NCBI RefSeq assembly: GCF_018860825.1
Contig: NZ_JAHKPZ010000030.1
Coordinates: 287,695 to 351,694, forward strand
Length of the DNA: 64,000 bases
Origin: Lacinutrix sp. C3R15
GTDB taxonomy: Bacteria > Bacteroidota > Bacteroidia > Flavobacteriales > Flavobacteriaceae
Direction of reading: 5' to 3'
The notes beneath the pieces are model-generated. The model was not told where the DNA came from. It was given only the letters and a program-made list of their open reading frames with translations, and did not search any database. Shown here in pieces: positions 46,114 to 54,149 of the stretch (its first letter is position 1; each line of letters begins with the position of its first letter). The translations under genes and the position numbers were made by a program.

Positions 46114-47088
46114 GTGTTTGATTGGTTACAAAATTTTGCAGATTGGTTAATATATTCTGTTTTTAATATAGGAGCAGAAACACACTTAGGAACAGCTTTA
46201 AATTTCTTTGTGTTTGATACCATTAAAATTCTTATTCTGCTATTCATTATTGTTTTTATCATGGGAATAGTGAATGCGTACTTTCCTGTTGAAAAACTAA
46301 AAGACTATTTAAACAGAAAAAAACTATATGGTTTAGAATACCTTTTTTCTTCTGTTTTTGGAGCAGTAACGCCTTTTTGTTCTTGTTCTTCGGTGCCTTT
46401 ATTTATTGGTTTTGTACAAGGAGGAATTCCGTTAGGAGTTATTTTTTCATTTTTAATTACTTCACCATTAGTAAATGAAGTAGCTGTTGCCATGTTTATA
46501 GGAATGTTTGGTTTAAAAGCTACCTTAATTTATGTGGTATCTGGTATTTTATTAGGAACATTTGGTGGTTGGCTAATGGGGAAATTAAATCTAGAACATT
46601 TACTATCTGATTGGGCAAAAAAGATTCTTGAAAACAAAATGCAACATCCAGAATACCAAGAGGAAAAATTAACCTTTTACCAACGATTACCTGAAATTAC
46701 ACATAGCGCATGGGATATTGTAAAAAACGTATTACTCTATGTTATTATAGGAATTGCTATTGGTGCAGCCATGCATGGCTATGTTCCCGAAAACTTTTTT
46801 AACACCTATTTAGGTGGTGGGCAATGGTGGACAGTTCCGTTAGCTGTAATACTAGCTGTGCCAATGTATGCAAATGCAGCAGGAATTGTTCCTGTAATTC
46901 AGGTTTTTGTAGCAAAAGGAGTGCCTTTAGGTACTGCAATTGCATTTATGATGGCAACAGTAGGTTTATCTATTCCTGAAGCTACTTTATTAAAAAAAGT
47001 GTTATCCATAAAGTTAATAGCTATATTTTTTGGAGTTGTAACACTCTGCATCATCCTTTCTGGATATGTATTTAATATATTACTATAA
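46114..47088 (+). CDS. Permease of the ArsP/DUF318 family
   Basis: 324 aa with about eight TM helices. GTG start (MFDWLQNFADW); no in-frame ATG nearby. The family motif TPFCSCSSVPLFIGFVQGG supplies three clustered thiols/serines at the membrane, as in ArsP, which exports trivalent organoarsenicals. A second half repeats the pattern (NAAGIVPVIQVFVAKGVPLG). It sits 259 bases after the thioredoxin gene in an AT-rich gap with no other gene, and 89 bases before the arsF-like gene. Confidence 0.82.
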   Translation: MFDWLQNFADWLIYSVFNIGAETHLGTALNFFVFDTIKILILLFIIVFIMGIVNAYFPVEKLKDYLNRKKLYGLEYLFSSVFGAVTPFCSCSSVPLFIGFVQGGIPLGVIFSFLITSPLVNEVAVAMFIGMFGLKATLIYVVSGILLGTFGGWLMGKLNLEHLLSDWAKKILENKMQHPEYQEEKLTFYQRLPEITHSAWDIVKNVLLYVIIGIAIGAAMHGYVPENFFNTYLGGGQWWTVPLAVILAVPMYANAAGIVPVIQVFVAKGVPLGTAIAFMMATVGLSIPEATLLKKVLSIKLIAIFFGVVTLCIILSGYVFNILL

Positions 47089-47177
47089 ATAACAGCAGCA
47101 TTAAAAACACATTTTAAATAGTATTATCACTTTCTAAAAAAACAGAAGATTAACACTAGCAATTAAAACAAATAACA

Positions 47178-47618
47178 ATGAGTAAAATAATCAAATTTAG
47201 CAGCATTTTAACTATAGTTTTTATGCTAACAGCATGTAGTGAAAAAAGTAAAAATGAAAATCAATCTTTAGATACTTCTATTTCAAAAATAGAGGTTATA
47301 GACTTTCACTCTACACACAGATGTATGACATGTAAAGCCATAGAAGCAAACACAAAATACACACTAGACACTTATTTTTCAAACGAATTGAAAACAGATA
47401 AAATCTCCTTTCAAGTGATTAACGTAGATGAACAAGCCAACGAAAAAATTGCTGAAAAGTTTGAAGCTTCGGGTACAGCATTATATATGAATGTGATAAA
47501 AAATGGAAAAGAAAATAAAATTGATTTAACCGAATTTGCCTTTATGGAAGGAAATGATCAAAAAGCATTTTCAGAAGCACTAAAAAATAAAATTGATACT
47601 CAATTAAAAACGCTCTAG
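47178..47618 (+). CDS. ArsF-like thiol lipoprotein (nitroreductase subunit family)
   Basis: 146 aa with lipoprotein signal (LTACSEKSK; lipidated Cys near 20) and a CxxC site in STHRCMTCKAIE, then a thioredoxin-like body. It matches the family annotated as nitrophenyl compound nitroreductase subunit ArsF, studied in the ArsEFG system of Shewanella putrefaciens. The predicted location is the periplasmic side of a membrane. Directly precedes the arsG-like permease. Confidence 0.78.
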   Translation: MSKIIKFSSILTIVFMLTACSEKSKNENQSLDTSISKIEVIDFHSTHRCMTCKAIEANTKYTLDTYFSNELKTDKISFQVINVDEQANEKIAEKFEASGTALYMNVIKNGKENKIDLTEFAFMEGNDQKAFSEALKNKIDTQLKTL

Positions 47619-47651
47619 TTCCAATACAACCTAACACATTAAATTTTTATA

Positions 47652-48362
47652 ATGGATTTTTTAAAATCTCTTTTAGAGAGTTATAACATTCCTATTGTAT
47701 CTGCTTTTATACTCGGATTAATGACAGCCATTAGCCCTTGTCCTTTAGCCACAAACATTACTGCAACGGCATATATTTCAAAAAATATTTCCAGCAAGAA
47801 AAAAGTGTTTTTAAGCGGATTGCTATATTCTTTAGGAAGAGGATTTAGCTACACAACCATTGGGTTACTATTGTATTTTGGGGCAAGCAAATTTCATATT
47901 GCACGCTTTTTTAATCAAAATGGCGAAAAATATTTAGGACCATTATTAATTATCATTGGTTTAATTATGCTAAACGTTATTAAACTCCATTTTTTAGGAA
48001 AAACAAATTTTCAAGAAAAGCTATCCGAAAGATTTAAAGATAAAGGTTTATTTGGTTCTTTTTTAATAGGTGTTGTGTTTGCTTTAGCGTTTTGCCCATA
48101 TAGTGCGGCATTATTTTTTGGCATGTTAATACCAATAACAATTGCTTCTGTAGACGGACTTTACTTACCAATAATATTTGCATTTGGCACAGGATTACCT
48201 GTCATTCTTTTTACTTATTTATTAGCCTTTACAGCTGGAAAAGTTGGCCAATTTTACAACAAAATAACAAAAATTGAAAAAGTGATGCGTAATATTGCAG
48301 GCGCTGTTTTTATAGTAACAGGCTTGTATTATGTTGCTATTTTTACTGGACTATTAAAATAA
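47652..48362 (+). CDS. ArsG-like permease (DsbD/CcdA transmembrane fold)
   Basis: 236 aa with six hydrophobic helices in the DsbD/CcdA pattern. The two halves carry the matching motifs ISPCPLATNI and LAFCPYSAALFFGML, each with a Cys-Pro, as expected of thiol-relay or metalloid transporters of this fold. It resembles the family annotated as ArsG, an efflux permease for aromatic aminobenzylarsenicals. Last gene of the arsR cluster. A thiol-relay role feeding the ArsF-like protein is an alternative reading. Confidence 0.78.
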   Translation: MDFLKSLLESYNIPIVSAFILGLMTAISPCPLATNITATAYISKNISSKKKVFLSGLLYSLGRGFSYTTIGLLLYFGASKFHIARFFNQNGEKYLGPLLIIIGLIMLNVIKLHFLGKTNFQEKLSERFKDKGLFGSFLIGVVFALAFCPYSAALFFGMLIPITIASVDGLYLPIIFAFGTGLPVILFTYLLAFTAGKVGQFYNKITKIEKVMRNIAGAVFIVTGLYYVAIFTGLLK

Positions 48363-48545
48363 GTAGCAGCACTTTGTTATACTCTTTTTTTTATTGTTCA
48401 ACTAACTGTAACTAATGTAGTAACAATTTAGTTGCTACTACCAACCTGTTTTCCAAAATTTTCTTCTAACTTGCTTACACATAACCTTAATGAGCTGTAA
48501 AACAACCACATACAATTTTGGTTTTTAGCTACATAAAAAGAAAGT

Positions 48546-50027
48546 ATGAAAACACGAGAAAATACCATCGCAATAAACAAAGCTGATTTTCAAAAAATTG
48601 GCTATGAACTTATTAATACTATTTCAGATTTTTTTGACGAAATCCCTAAAAAACCAATCACAACGAGTAAGACTCCTAAAGAATTACAACAATTATTAGA
48701 GCATTCTGCCTTACCTGAAAACGGATTAGAAGCAGAAAAACTAATAGCTAATGCCTCTAAACTATTAATTAACAACTCTTTATTTAATGGCCATCCTAAA
48801 TTTTTTGGCTATATAACATCTTCTGCTGCTCCTATTGGCGCTTTAGCAGATTTACTAGCTGCTGCTATAAACCCAAATGTTGGCGCACAAATATTAAGCC
48901 CAATAGCCACAGAAATAGAAAAACAAACGATTCAATGGTTAGCTGAATTTATTGGTGTATCACCCAATTACGGAGGAGTTTTAGTAAGTGGAGGTAATAT
49001 GGCTAATTTTACAGCCTTTCTGGCTGCAAGAACAGCAAAAGCACCAAAGGATATTAAAGAAAATGGACTTTTAAACACCTCTAAACAATTATTGATTTAC
49101 TGTTCAAAATCTACACATACTTGGATTGACAAAGCAGCTATTTTATTTGGACATGGCACTAAATCTGTTCGTTGGATACCAACAGATACCTCAAATAAAA
49201 TGAACATTAGCATTTTAGAACAAACCTTAAAAGAAGATTTAAAAAAGGGGCTTCAGCCATTTCTGGTTGTTGGTACAGCTGGCGATGTAAGTACAGGTGT
49301 TGTAGATAATCTAGAAGCTATTTCTGCTATTTGCAAAACCTATAATTTATGGTTTCATATCGATGGAGCTTATGGTGTTCCTGCTGCAATTATTCCAGAA
49401 TTAAAGAAAATGTTTCAAGGTATAAAAGAAGCAGACTCTATTGCATTAGATCCACATAAGTGGTTATATAGTCCTTTAGAAGCAGGTTGTACTTTGGTAA
49501 AAAACCCAAAACATCTTATTGACACTTATAGCTCCCATCCGGAGTACTACAACTTTAGTTTAACTGAAGAAGGAGGATCCTTAAATTATTTTGAATACGG
49601 ACTACAAAACTCTCGCGGATTTAGAGCTTTAAAAGTTTGGCTTGCATTACAACAATTAGGGAAAAATGGTTATATTAAATTGCTTAGAGAAGACATAGAA
49701 TTATCAAAATATTTTTATACGTTAGCAAAAGAACACCCTGAATTAGAAGCAATTACTCAAAATTTAAGTATTGCAACATTTAGATATGTTCCTAAAAATT
49801 TTAAAGAAAACAACACCTATTTAAATACGCTTAACGAAACCTTGTTAGATGCATTGCAAAAAGGAGGTGAAATGTTTTTATCTAATGCCATAATTGAAGG
49901 TAAATACAGTTTAAGAACCTGTATTGTAAATTTTAGAACTACACAAAAAGACATAAAAGAGTGTATTGAAATAATAGTAAAAGAAGGCAGAAAAACACAT
50001 TTAAAACTACAAACTAACAAACACTAA
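48546..50027 (+). CDS. PLP-dependent aromatic amino acid / glutamate decarboxylase family protein
   Basis: 493-aa group II decarboxylase. Residues: H191 (STHTW, stacks on PLP), D273 (HIDGAYG, pyridine nitrogen) and K305 (ALDPHKW, Schiff base). The upstream LVSGGNMANFTAFLAART and GGSLNYFEYGLQNSRG loops are typical. The substrate is not clear; the family includes aromatic-L-amino-acid, tyrosine and 2,4-diaminobutyrate decarboxylases. Followed 10 bases later by an OsmC-like gene, so probably co-transcribed. Confidence 0.87.
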   Translation: MKTRENTIAINKADFQKIGYELINTISDFFDEIPKKPITTSKTPKELQQLLEHSALPENGLEAEKLIANASKLLINNSLFNGHPKFFGYITSSAAPIGALADLLAAAINPNVGAQILSPIATEIEKQTIQWLAEFIGVSPNYGGVLVSGGNMANFTAFLAARTAKAPKDIKENGLLNTSKQLLIYCSKSTHTWIDKAAILFGHGTKSVRWIPTDTSNKMNISILEQTLKEDLKKGLQPFLVVGTAGDVSTGVVDNLEAISAICKTYNLWFHIDGAYGVPAAIIPELKKMFQGIKEADSIALDPHKWLYSPLEAGCTLVKNPKHLIDTYSSHPEYYNFSLTEEGGSLNYFEYGLQNSRGFRALKVWLALQQLGKNGYIKLLREDIELSKYFYTLAKEHPELEAITQNLSIATFRYVPKNFKENNTYLNTLNETLLDALQKGGEMFLSNAIIEGKYSLRTCIVNFRTTQKDIKECIEIIVKEGRKTHLKLQTNKH

Positions 50028-50037
50028 AGTAACTTTT

Positions 50038-50439
50038 ATGAAATATATAATTAAAGCAAGTGCAACTGCTAAAAAAGATGCAACAATACAGGTAAAACAG
50101 TCTGCTATTGATTTTGGTACTACTCCAGAGTCTGCAGATAGCTTACCAAATCCAGCCGAATTATTTTTAGGATCCTTTGCTGCCTGTGTTTTAAAAAATG
50201 TAGAACGTTTTTCTGATTTCATGCATTTTGAATACACAAATGCTGAAATAACAGTAAACGCAATACGCCTTGAAAAACCTCCAAGAATGGACCAAATACA
50301 TTATGGATTAACAATATATAGTAAAGACAACATAAACATGGATTTACTTAAAAAAAACATTGAAAAATTTGGCACTATTTTTAACACTGTAAAACGTTCT
50401 TGTGCCATCACTGGAGAAATAAAACAGGTAAATAATTAA
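50038..50439 (+). CDS. OsmC family peroxiredoxin-like protein
   Basis: 133 aa. The two redox cysteines of the family are present: C50 (GSFAACVLKNVE) and C122 (VKRSCAITGE). Likely reduces organic hydroperoxides using lipoylated or thiol partners. Starts 10 bases after the decarboxylase gene and is followed by a terminator. Confidence 0.85.
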   Translation: MKYIIKASATAKKDATIQVKQSAIDFGTTPESADSLPNPAELFLGSFAACVLKNVERFSDFMHFEYTNAEITVNAIRLEKPPRMDQIHYGLTIYSKDNINMDLLKKNIEKFGTIFNTVKRSCAITGEIKQVNN

Positions 50440-50534
50440 CAATAATAGCGCACTAATCTTTTTAATAAATAGCAAGAGGTAACTTGACTGTATATGGAAA
50501 CCATTTTTAATCAAGGATAACATTCTATAAAATT

Positions 50535-50562
50535 AAAAAAGCACCAAATTGGTGCTTTTTTT
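50535..50562. terminator. Bidirectional terminator
   Basis: AAAAAAGCACC-AAATT-GGTGCTTTTTT, T-rich on both exits, between the OsmC gene and the convergent beta-barrel gene. Confidence 0.87.
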
Positions 50563-50592
50563 CAAGAAACTAATTCTAAAGAGGATTACTAA

Positions 50593-51672
50593 TTAATCTA
50601 AATCAAATCGTAATCCTAGAGAAATATTGTTTTGGTCTATTGCCTGATCTTTAAATAAAGGAGATAAGTCATACTTAGCATAAAGTGCTACATTACCAAA
50701 AGACACATAACTACTAACACCATAAACAAAAGGATTAGCGTTTAAATCTGTTTCTTTATCCTTTTCTCTATTACCATCTAATTTGTATTTTATTTTATGC
50801 ATAGAGCTTAAGTTTACTCCTGCATAACCACCAACACCAATTTTAAATTTATTATACGTAGAGTATCTAAAGTACGTATCTCTTTCTATTTTTTTTGATG
50901 GTCCAAATTCAAAATGTATTGGCACAACTAAATTTGTAGATCTAAACTTAGATTTCTTTAAGTTAAAAGAACTTGTTTCTAAAGAAACAACACCATCATT
51001 TTCTGTTAAGAATTGATCCTCTTTTACATTTAGTTTATTCCATTGTACAGAGAGCCCATATTTTAAACGTACTGCATTGGTGTTTTTAAAAAGTCGCGTT
51101 TTCCATGCCCAACCTAATTCTATAAATCCAGAACCACCAAGTTTATATGGAGAGTCACTTAAAGATTGCCCTTCAATTATAGCATTATTAAATCCTATAG
51201 CAAAAACCATATCACTTGTGGTACGTTTATCATAAACCTTTGGTGTTGCTTTATCTTTTGGTCCAATATAAATGCCTCCTTTATCAAATTCATCAGAATC
51301 TTCTCCCTTTCCTATTTGAATTACCATACCATCTAGATTTGCTCCAACATCTGAGGTTACTTTTTCGTTTCGCTCTAAAAGCGCTATCTTATTATCTATA
51401 ATTGCTATTCTGTTTTCAATATTTAAAGCGTGTTTTTCTGCTTCCTTTTGCTTTAGTTCTTCGGCTTCTTCATTGGTTATTTCACCATTATCTAATTTGT
51501 TATTTATGGCAGCAACAGCTTCTTTTAAAAATTCTTTTTCTTGTAATTTTACCTCTTCTTTTTTAGTTTCTAAATATTCTATTTTTAAACCATTAGGGTT
51601 TTCTTGTGCCATAGCAAATGGTGTAGCACACACTAAAATAATACCGATTACGTATTGGGTTATTGTTTTCAT
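50593..51672 (-). CDS. Outer membrane beta-barrel protein with N-terminal coiled coil
   Basis: 359 aa. Signal peptide MKTITQYVIGIILVCATPFA, then a charged coiled coil (about 30-110) and a C-terminal part of amphipathic strands ending LRFDLD, typical of porin-like barrels. Aromatic-flanked strands (GFIELGWAWKTRLF, VPIHFEFGP) support this. Third gene of the sigma/anti-sigma operon, so probably its effector or sensor output. No more specific family recognised. Confidence 0.75.
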   Translation of the reverse strand: MKTITQYVIGIILVCATPFAMAQENPNGLKIEYLETKKEEVKLQEKEFLKEAVAAINNKLDNGEITNEEAEELKQKEAEKHALNIENRIAIIDNKIALLERNEKVTSDVGANLDGMVIQIGKGEDSDEFDKGGIYIGPKDKATPKVYDKRTTSDMVFAIGFNNAIIEGQSLSDSPYKLGGSGFIELGWAWKTRLFKNTNAVRLKYGLSVQWNKLNVKEDQFLTENDGVVSLETSSFNLKKSKFRSTNLVVPIHFEFGPSKKIERDTYFRYSTYNKFKIGVGGYAGVNLSSMHKIKYKLDGNREKDKETDLNANPFVYGVSSYVSFGNVALYAKYDLSPLFKDQAIDQNNISLGLRFDLD

Positions 51673-51700
51673 TTTGTTCGTTTTTTAATGATAATTTATA

Positions 51701-52480
51701 TTACTTATTTCTAGTTGTAACTGCTGTTGTTGCTGTTTTAAAATTCTTTTCAATTACTTTAAACAATTGCGTTCTTAATGAAGGAGGCATTTCTGTTTCA
51801 ACAGCTTCTAGTAATGTGTTTGCATTTACAGAAACAGACTTTACAGCATGTGTATCTGTTAACTGTATCTTTTTAGTTGCAGCCGCTAAGAGCGATTCTA
51901 TTTCAGATTCAGATGTTTTTAAGGTTGCAATCTGTGTTTCATCTTTAGTAGAAGCATCCATTATATTGGTTGTAACAGCCACAGTTTCCTCTATATCTGG
52001 TACAAGATTATTTAATGTTCGCGGTGTTTCCTCCTCCTGTTTTTTTGCTACAGCAACAACTGCTTGTTGTTTTTCTTTTCTATTCCTTTTTACTGTTGTA
52101 TTTGTTATTGTCTGGCTGTTTTTATTTACTTCTATTATATTTTCTTTTGCGCTTTCTTTTAAAGTTTCTTGTACTATTTCTTGCGATTTTTTTATTATTA
52201 AAGGAGTTTTAACAGAATTCGTTAACACCTCTTTTTCCATTTCTACAACTGTTGTCGAAACACCTGAATTGGCATTATTATAATTTACAAATTGCTGTGT
52301 AACAAACAAAATACCAACAATACTTGCAGCAATACCAAACCACCAAAACTTGGTTTTATTTTGTTTTTTAGCATCTGCATGTAATTGTCGCTCTAAACTT
52401 GCCCAAGCATTTGCAGAAGGTTCCAGCGTGCGCTTTTCTAGCTTTTCTTTTATATTTTCTTCAAATTTAATTGGTGCCAT
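51701..52480 (-). CDS. Probable membrane anti-sigma factor-like protein
   Basis: 259 aa. Cytosolic N-terminus with EKRTLEPSANAWASLERQL, a segment common in Bacteroidota proteins encoded after ECF sigma genes, one TM helix (about 44-64) and a long low-complexity periplasmic tail rich in Thr, Val, Glu and Lys. The start overlaps the sigma gene end by 14 bases. It may sequester the sigma factor; no zinc-binding (HxxxCxxC) anti-sigma motif is seen, so the role is inferred from position. Confidence 0.68.
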   Translation of the reverse strand: MAPIKFEENIKEKLEKRTLEPSANAWASLERQLHADAKKQNKTKFWWFGIAASIVGILFVTQQFVNYNNANSGVSTTVVEMEKEVLTNSVKTPLIIKKSQEIVQETLKESAKENIIEVNKNSQTITNTTVKRNRKEKQQAVVAVAKKQEEETPRTLNNLVPDIEETVAVTTNIMDASTKDETQIATLKTSESEIESLLAAATKKIQLTDTHAVKSVSVNANTLLEAVETEMPPSLRTQLFKVIEKNFKTATTAVTTRNK

Positions 52481-53030
52481 AACCTGTAGTGTTTAATGCT
52501 TTAATTTTTTGCTGAAGCGCTTTTCTAGCTTTAAATAATTGTGATTTAGAAGTATTTTCTGAAATACCCAAAATTGCTGCTATCTCCTGATGCTTATACC
52601 CTTCAATAGCATACATGATAAAAACTATTTTATACCCTTCAGGTAACTCATCTATGAGTTGCTGAATTTGGGCAACTTCCATATTGGTTTGCATATTATT
52701 AGTAGCATGTACAGCTTCTACTGCTGCGTCTTCAGAAAATACAATTTGCTTTTTCTTTCGTAAATAGGAAATAGATTCTCTAACCATGATGCGCCTAATC
52801 CAACCTTCAAAACTACCTTGTTTTTTAAAACTTTTTAAATTTTGAAATACTTTGAAAAACCCGTTTAACATGGCTTCTTCTGCAAACTGCGTATCTTTAA
52901 TATAATAACGACAAACGCTTAGCATTTTTGGTGCATGCAATTGAAACAATACGTGTTGGGCTTCACGATTGTTTTTAATTGCTTTTTTAATAAGCAAGGC
53001 TTCGTTTTTATGCAGTTGAATAACTTTCAA
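52467..53030 (-). CDS. ECF-type RNA polymerase sigma factor
   Basis: 187 aa. Region 2 (about 25-95: LHAPKMLSVCRYYIKDTQFAEEAM, GFFKVFQNLKSF, FEGWIRRIMVRESISYLR) and region 4 (about 125-180: LPEGYKIVFIMYAIEGYKHQEIA, GISENTSKSQLFKARKALQ). Group ECF sigma. First gene of a three-gene operon with the anti-sigma-like and barrel genes, the usual arrangement for envelope-stress regulation. Own promoter not identified. Confidence 0.95.
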   Translation of the reverse strand: MKVIQLHKNEALLIKKAIKNNREAQHVLFQLHAPKMLSVCRYYIKDTQFAEEAMLNGFFKVFQNLKSFKKQGSFEGWIRRIMVRESISYLRKKKQIVFSEDAAVEAVHATNNMQTNMEVAQIQQLIDELPEGYKIVFIMYAIEGYKHQEIAAILGISENTSKSQLFKARKALQQKIKALNTTGYGTN

Positions 53031-53096
53031 AATATTGCGTACGTTTTAGCTTCTATTTATAAAGACGCAAAAAGAATAAGAAAGGTTGCCTATAGA

Positions 53097-54074
53097 TTAT
53101 TTTTTTCTGTCAATAACGTAATTCACCATAAGTTCTAGTGAGTTTCTGTATTGATTATCAGGATATTTTTGAAGTATTTGTAGTGCTTCTTCTTGAAATG
53201 CTTTCATTTTAGAAACAGCATAATCTAAGCCTCCATTATCTTTAACAAAAGCGATAACTTGTTTCACTCGTTTTTGATCCTTATTATGGTTTTTAATAGA
53301 ATTGATTAACCATTTTTTATCCTTTTTGTTTGCTTGATTTAGCACATAAATTAAAGGCAAGGTCATTTTTTGTTCTTTAATATCAATTCCTGTTGGTTTC
53401 CCTATTTGTTCTTTACCATAATCAAACAAATCATCTTTTATTTGAAAAGCCATACCTATGAGTTCTCCAAACTTACGCATGGTTTCTACGTGTTCAGATT
53501 CTGGTTTTACAGATGCTGCACCAAGACTACAACAAGCCGCAATTAAGGTTGCTGTTTTTTGTCTTATAATTTCGTAATAAACAGTTTCTGTAATGTCTAG
53601 TTTTCTAGCCTTTTCAATTTGAAGTAGTTCTCCTTCACTCATTTCGCGAACTGCAATAGAGATAATTTTTAGTAAATCGAAATCATTATTATCTATAGAA
53701 AGCAGTAATCCTTTTGAAAGTAAATAATCACCAACCAGAACGGCAATTTTGTTTTTCCACAAGGCATTGATAGAAAAGAAACCACGACGCCTATTACTTT
53801 CATCTACCACATCATCATGTACCAAAGTAGCTGTATGAATAAGTTCTATAACAGAAGCACCTCTGTATGTTCGCTCACTAACTTCACCATTAGAAACCAT
53901 TTTAGAAACCAAAAACACAAACATTGGTCGCATTTGTTTTCCTTTTCGGTTTACAATATAATGTGTTATTCTGTTAAGTAATGCTACTTTAGAAGACATA
54001 GAGAGTTGAAACTTTTGTTCAAAAAGTTCCATCTCATAGGCAATAGGTTGTTTTATTTGTTCTACAATTTTCAA
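53097..54074 (-). CDS. Polyprenyl diphosphate synthase
   Basis: 325 aa trans-prenyltransferase. First Asp-rich motif LVHDDVVDESNRRRG (D87-D91), second FQIKDDLFDYG near 215. The long chain-length pocket suggests an octaprenyl-type product (menaquinone side chain) rather than farnesyl. In related flavobacteria this gene lies near rlmN; here the phosphatase fusion and a T9SS gene lie between. Confidence 0.93.
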   Translation of the reverse strand: MKIVEQIKQPIAYEMELFEQKFQLSMSSKVALLNRITHYIVNRKGKQMRPMFVFLVSKMVSNGEVSERTYRGASVIELIHTATLVHDDVVDESNRRRGFFSINALWKNKIAVLVGDYLLSKGLLLSIDNNDFDLLKIISIAVREMSEGELLQIEKARKLDITETVYYEIIRQKTATLIAACCSLGAASVKPESEHVETMRKFGELIGMAFQIKDDLFDYGKEQIGKPTGIDIKEQKMTLPLIYVLNQANKKDKKWLINSIKNHNKDQKRVKQVIAFVKDNGGLDYAVSKMKAFQEEALQILQKYPDNQYRNSLELMVNYVIDRKK

Positions 54075-54149
54075 TAGAAAAAAGATATAAAATATAGAAC
54101 AACAAACGTACTAAAAATGCTATTGATATGCTATTTTACACCTTAAAAA

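Noticed and set aside
45261-48362. Classical arsenate resistance operon (arsRBC)
   Set aside because: No ArsC-type arsenate reductase and no ArsB/Acr3 exporter; the genes fit an organoarsenical/thiol system instead.
48417-48438. Inverted repeat GTAGTAAC...GTTGCTAC upstream of the decarboxylase gene
   Set aside because: One mismatch in an 8-base arm, in AT-rich DNA; too weak to call an operator without conservation data.
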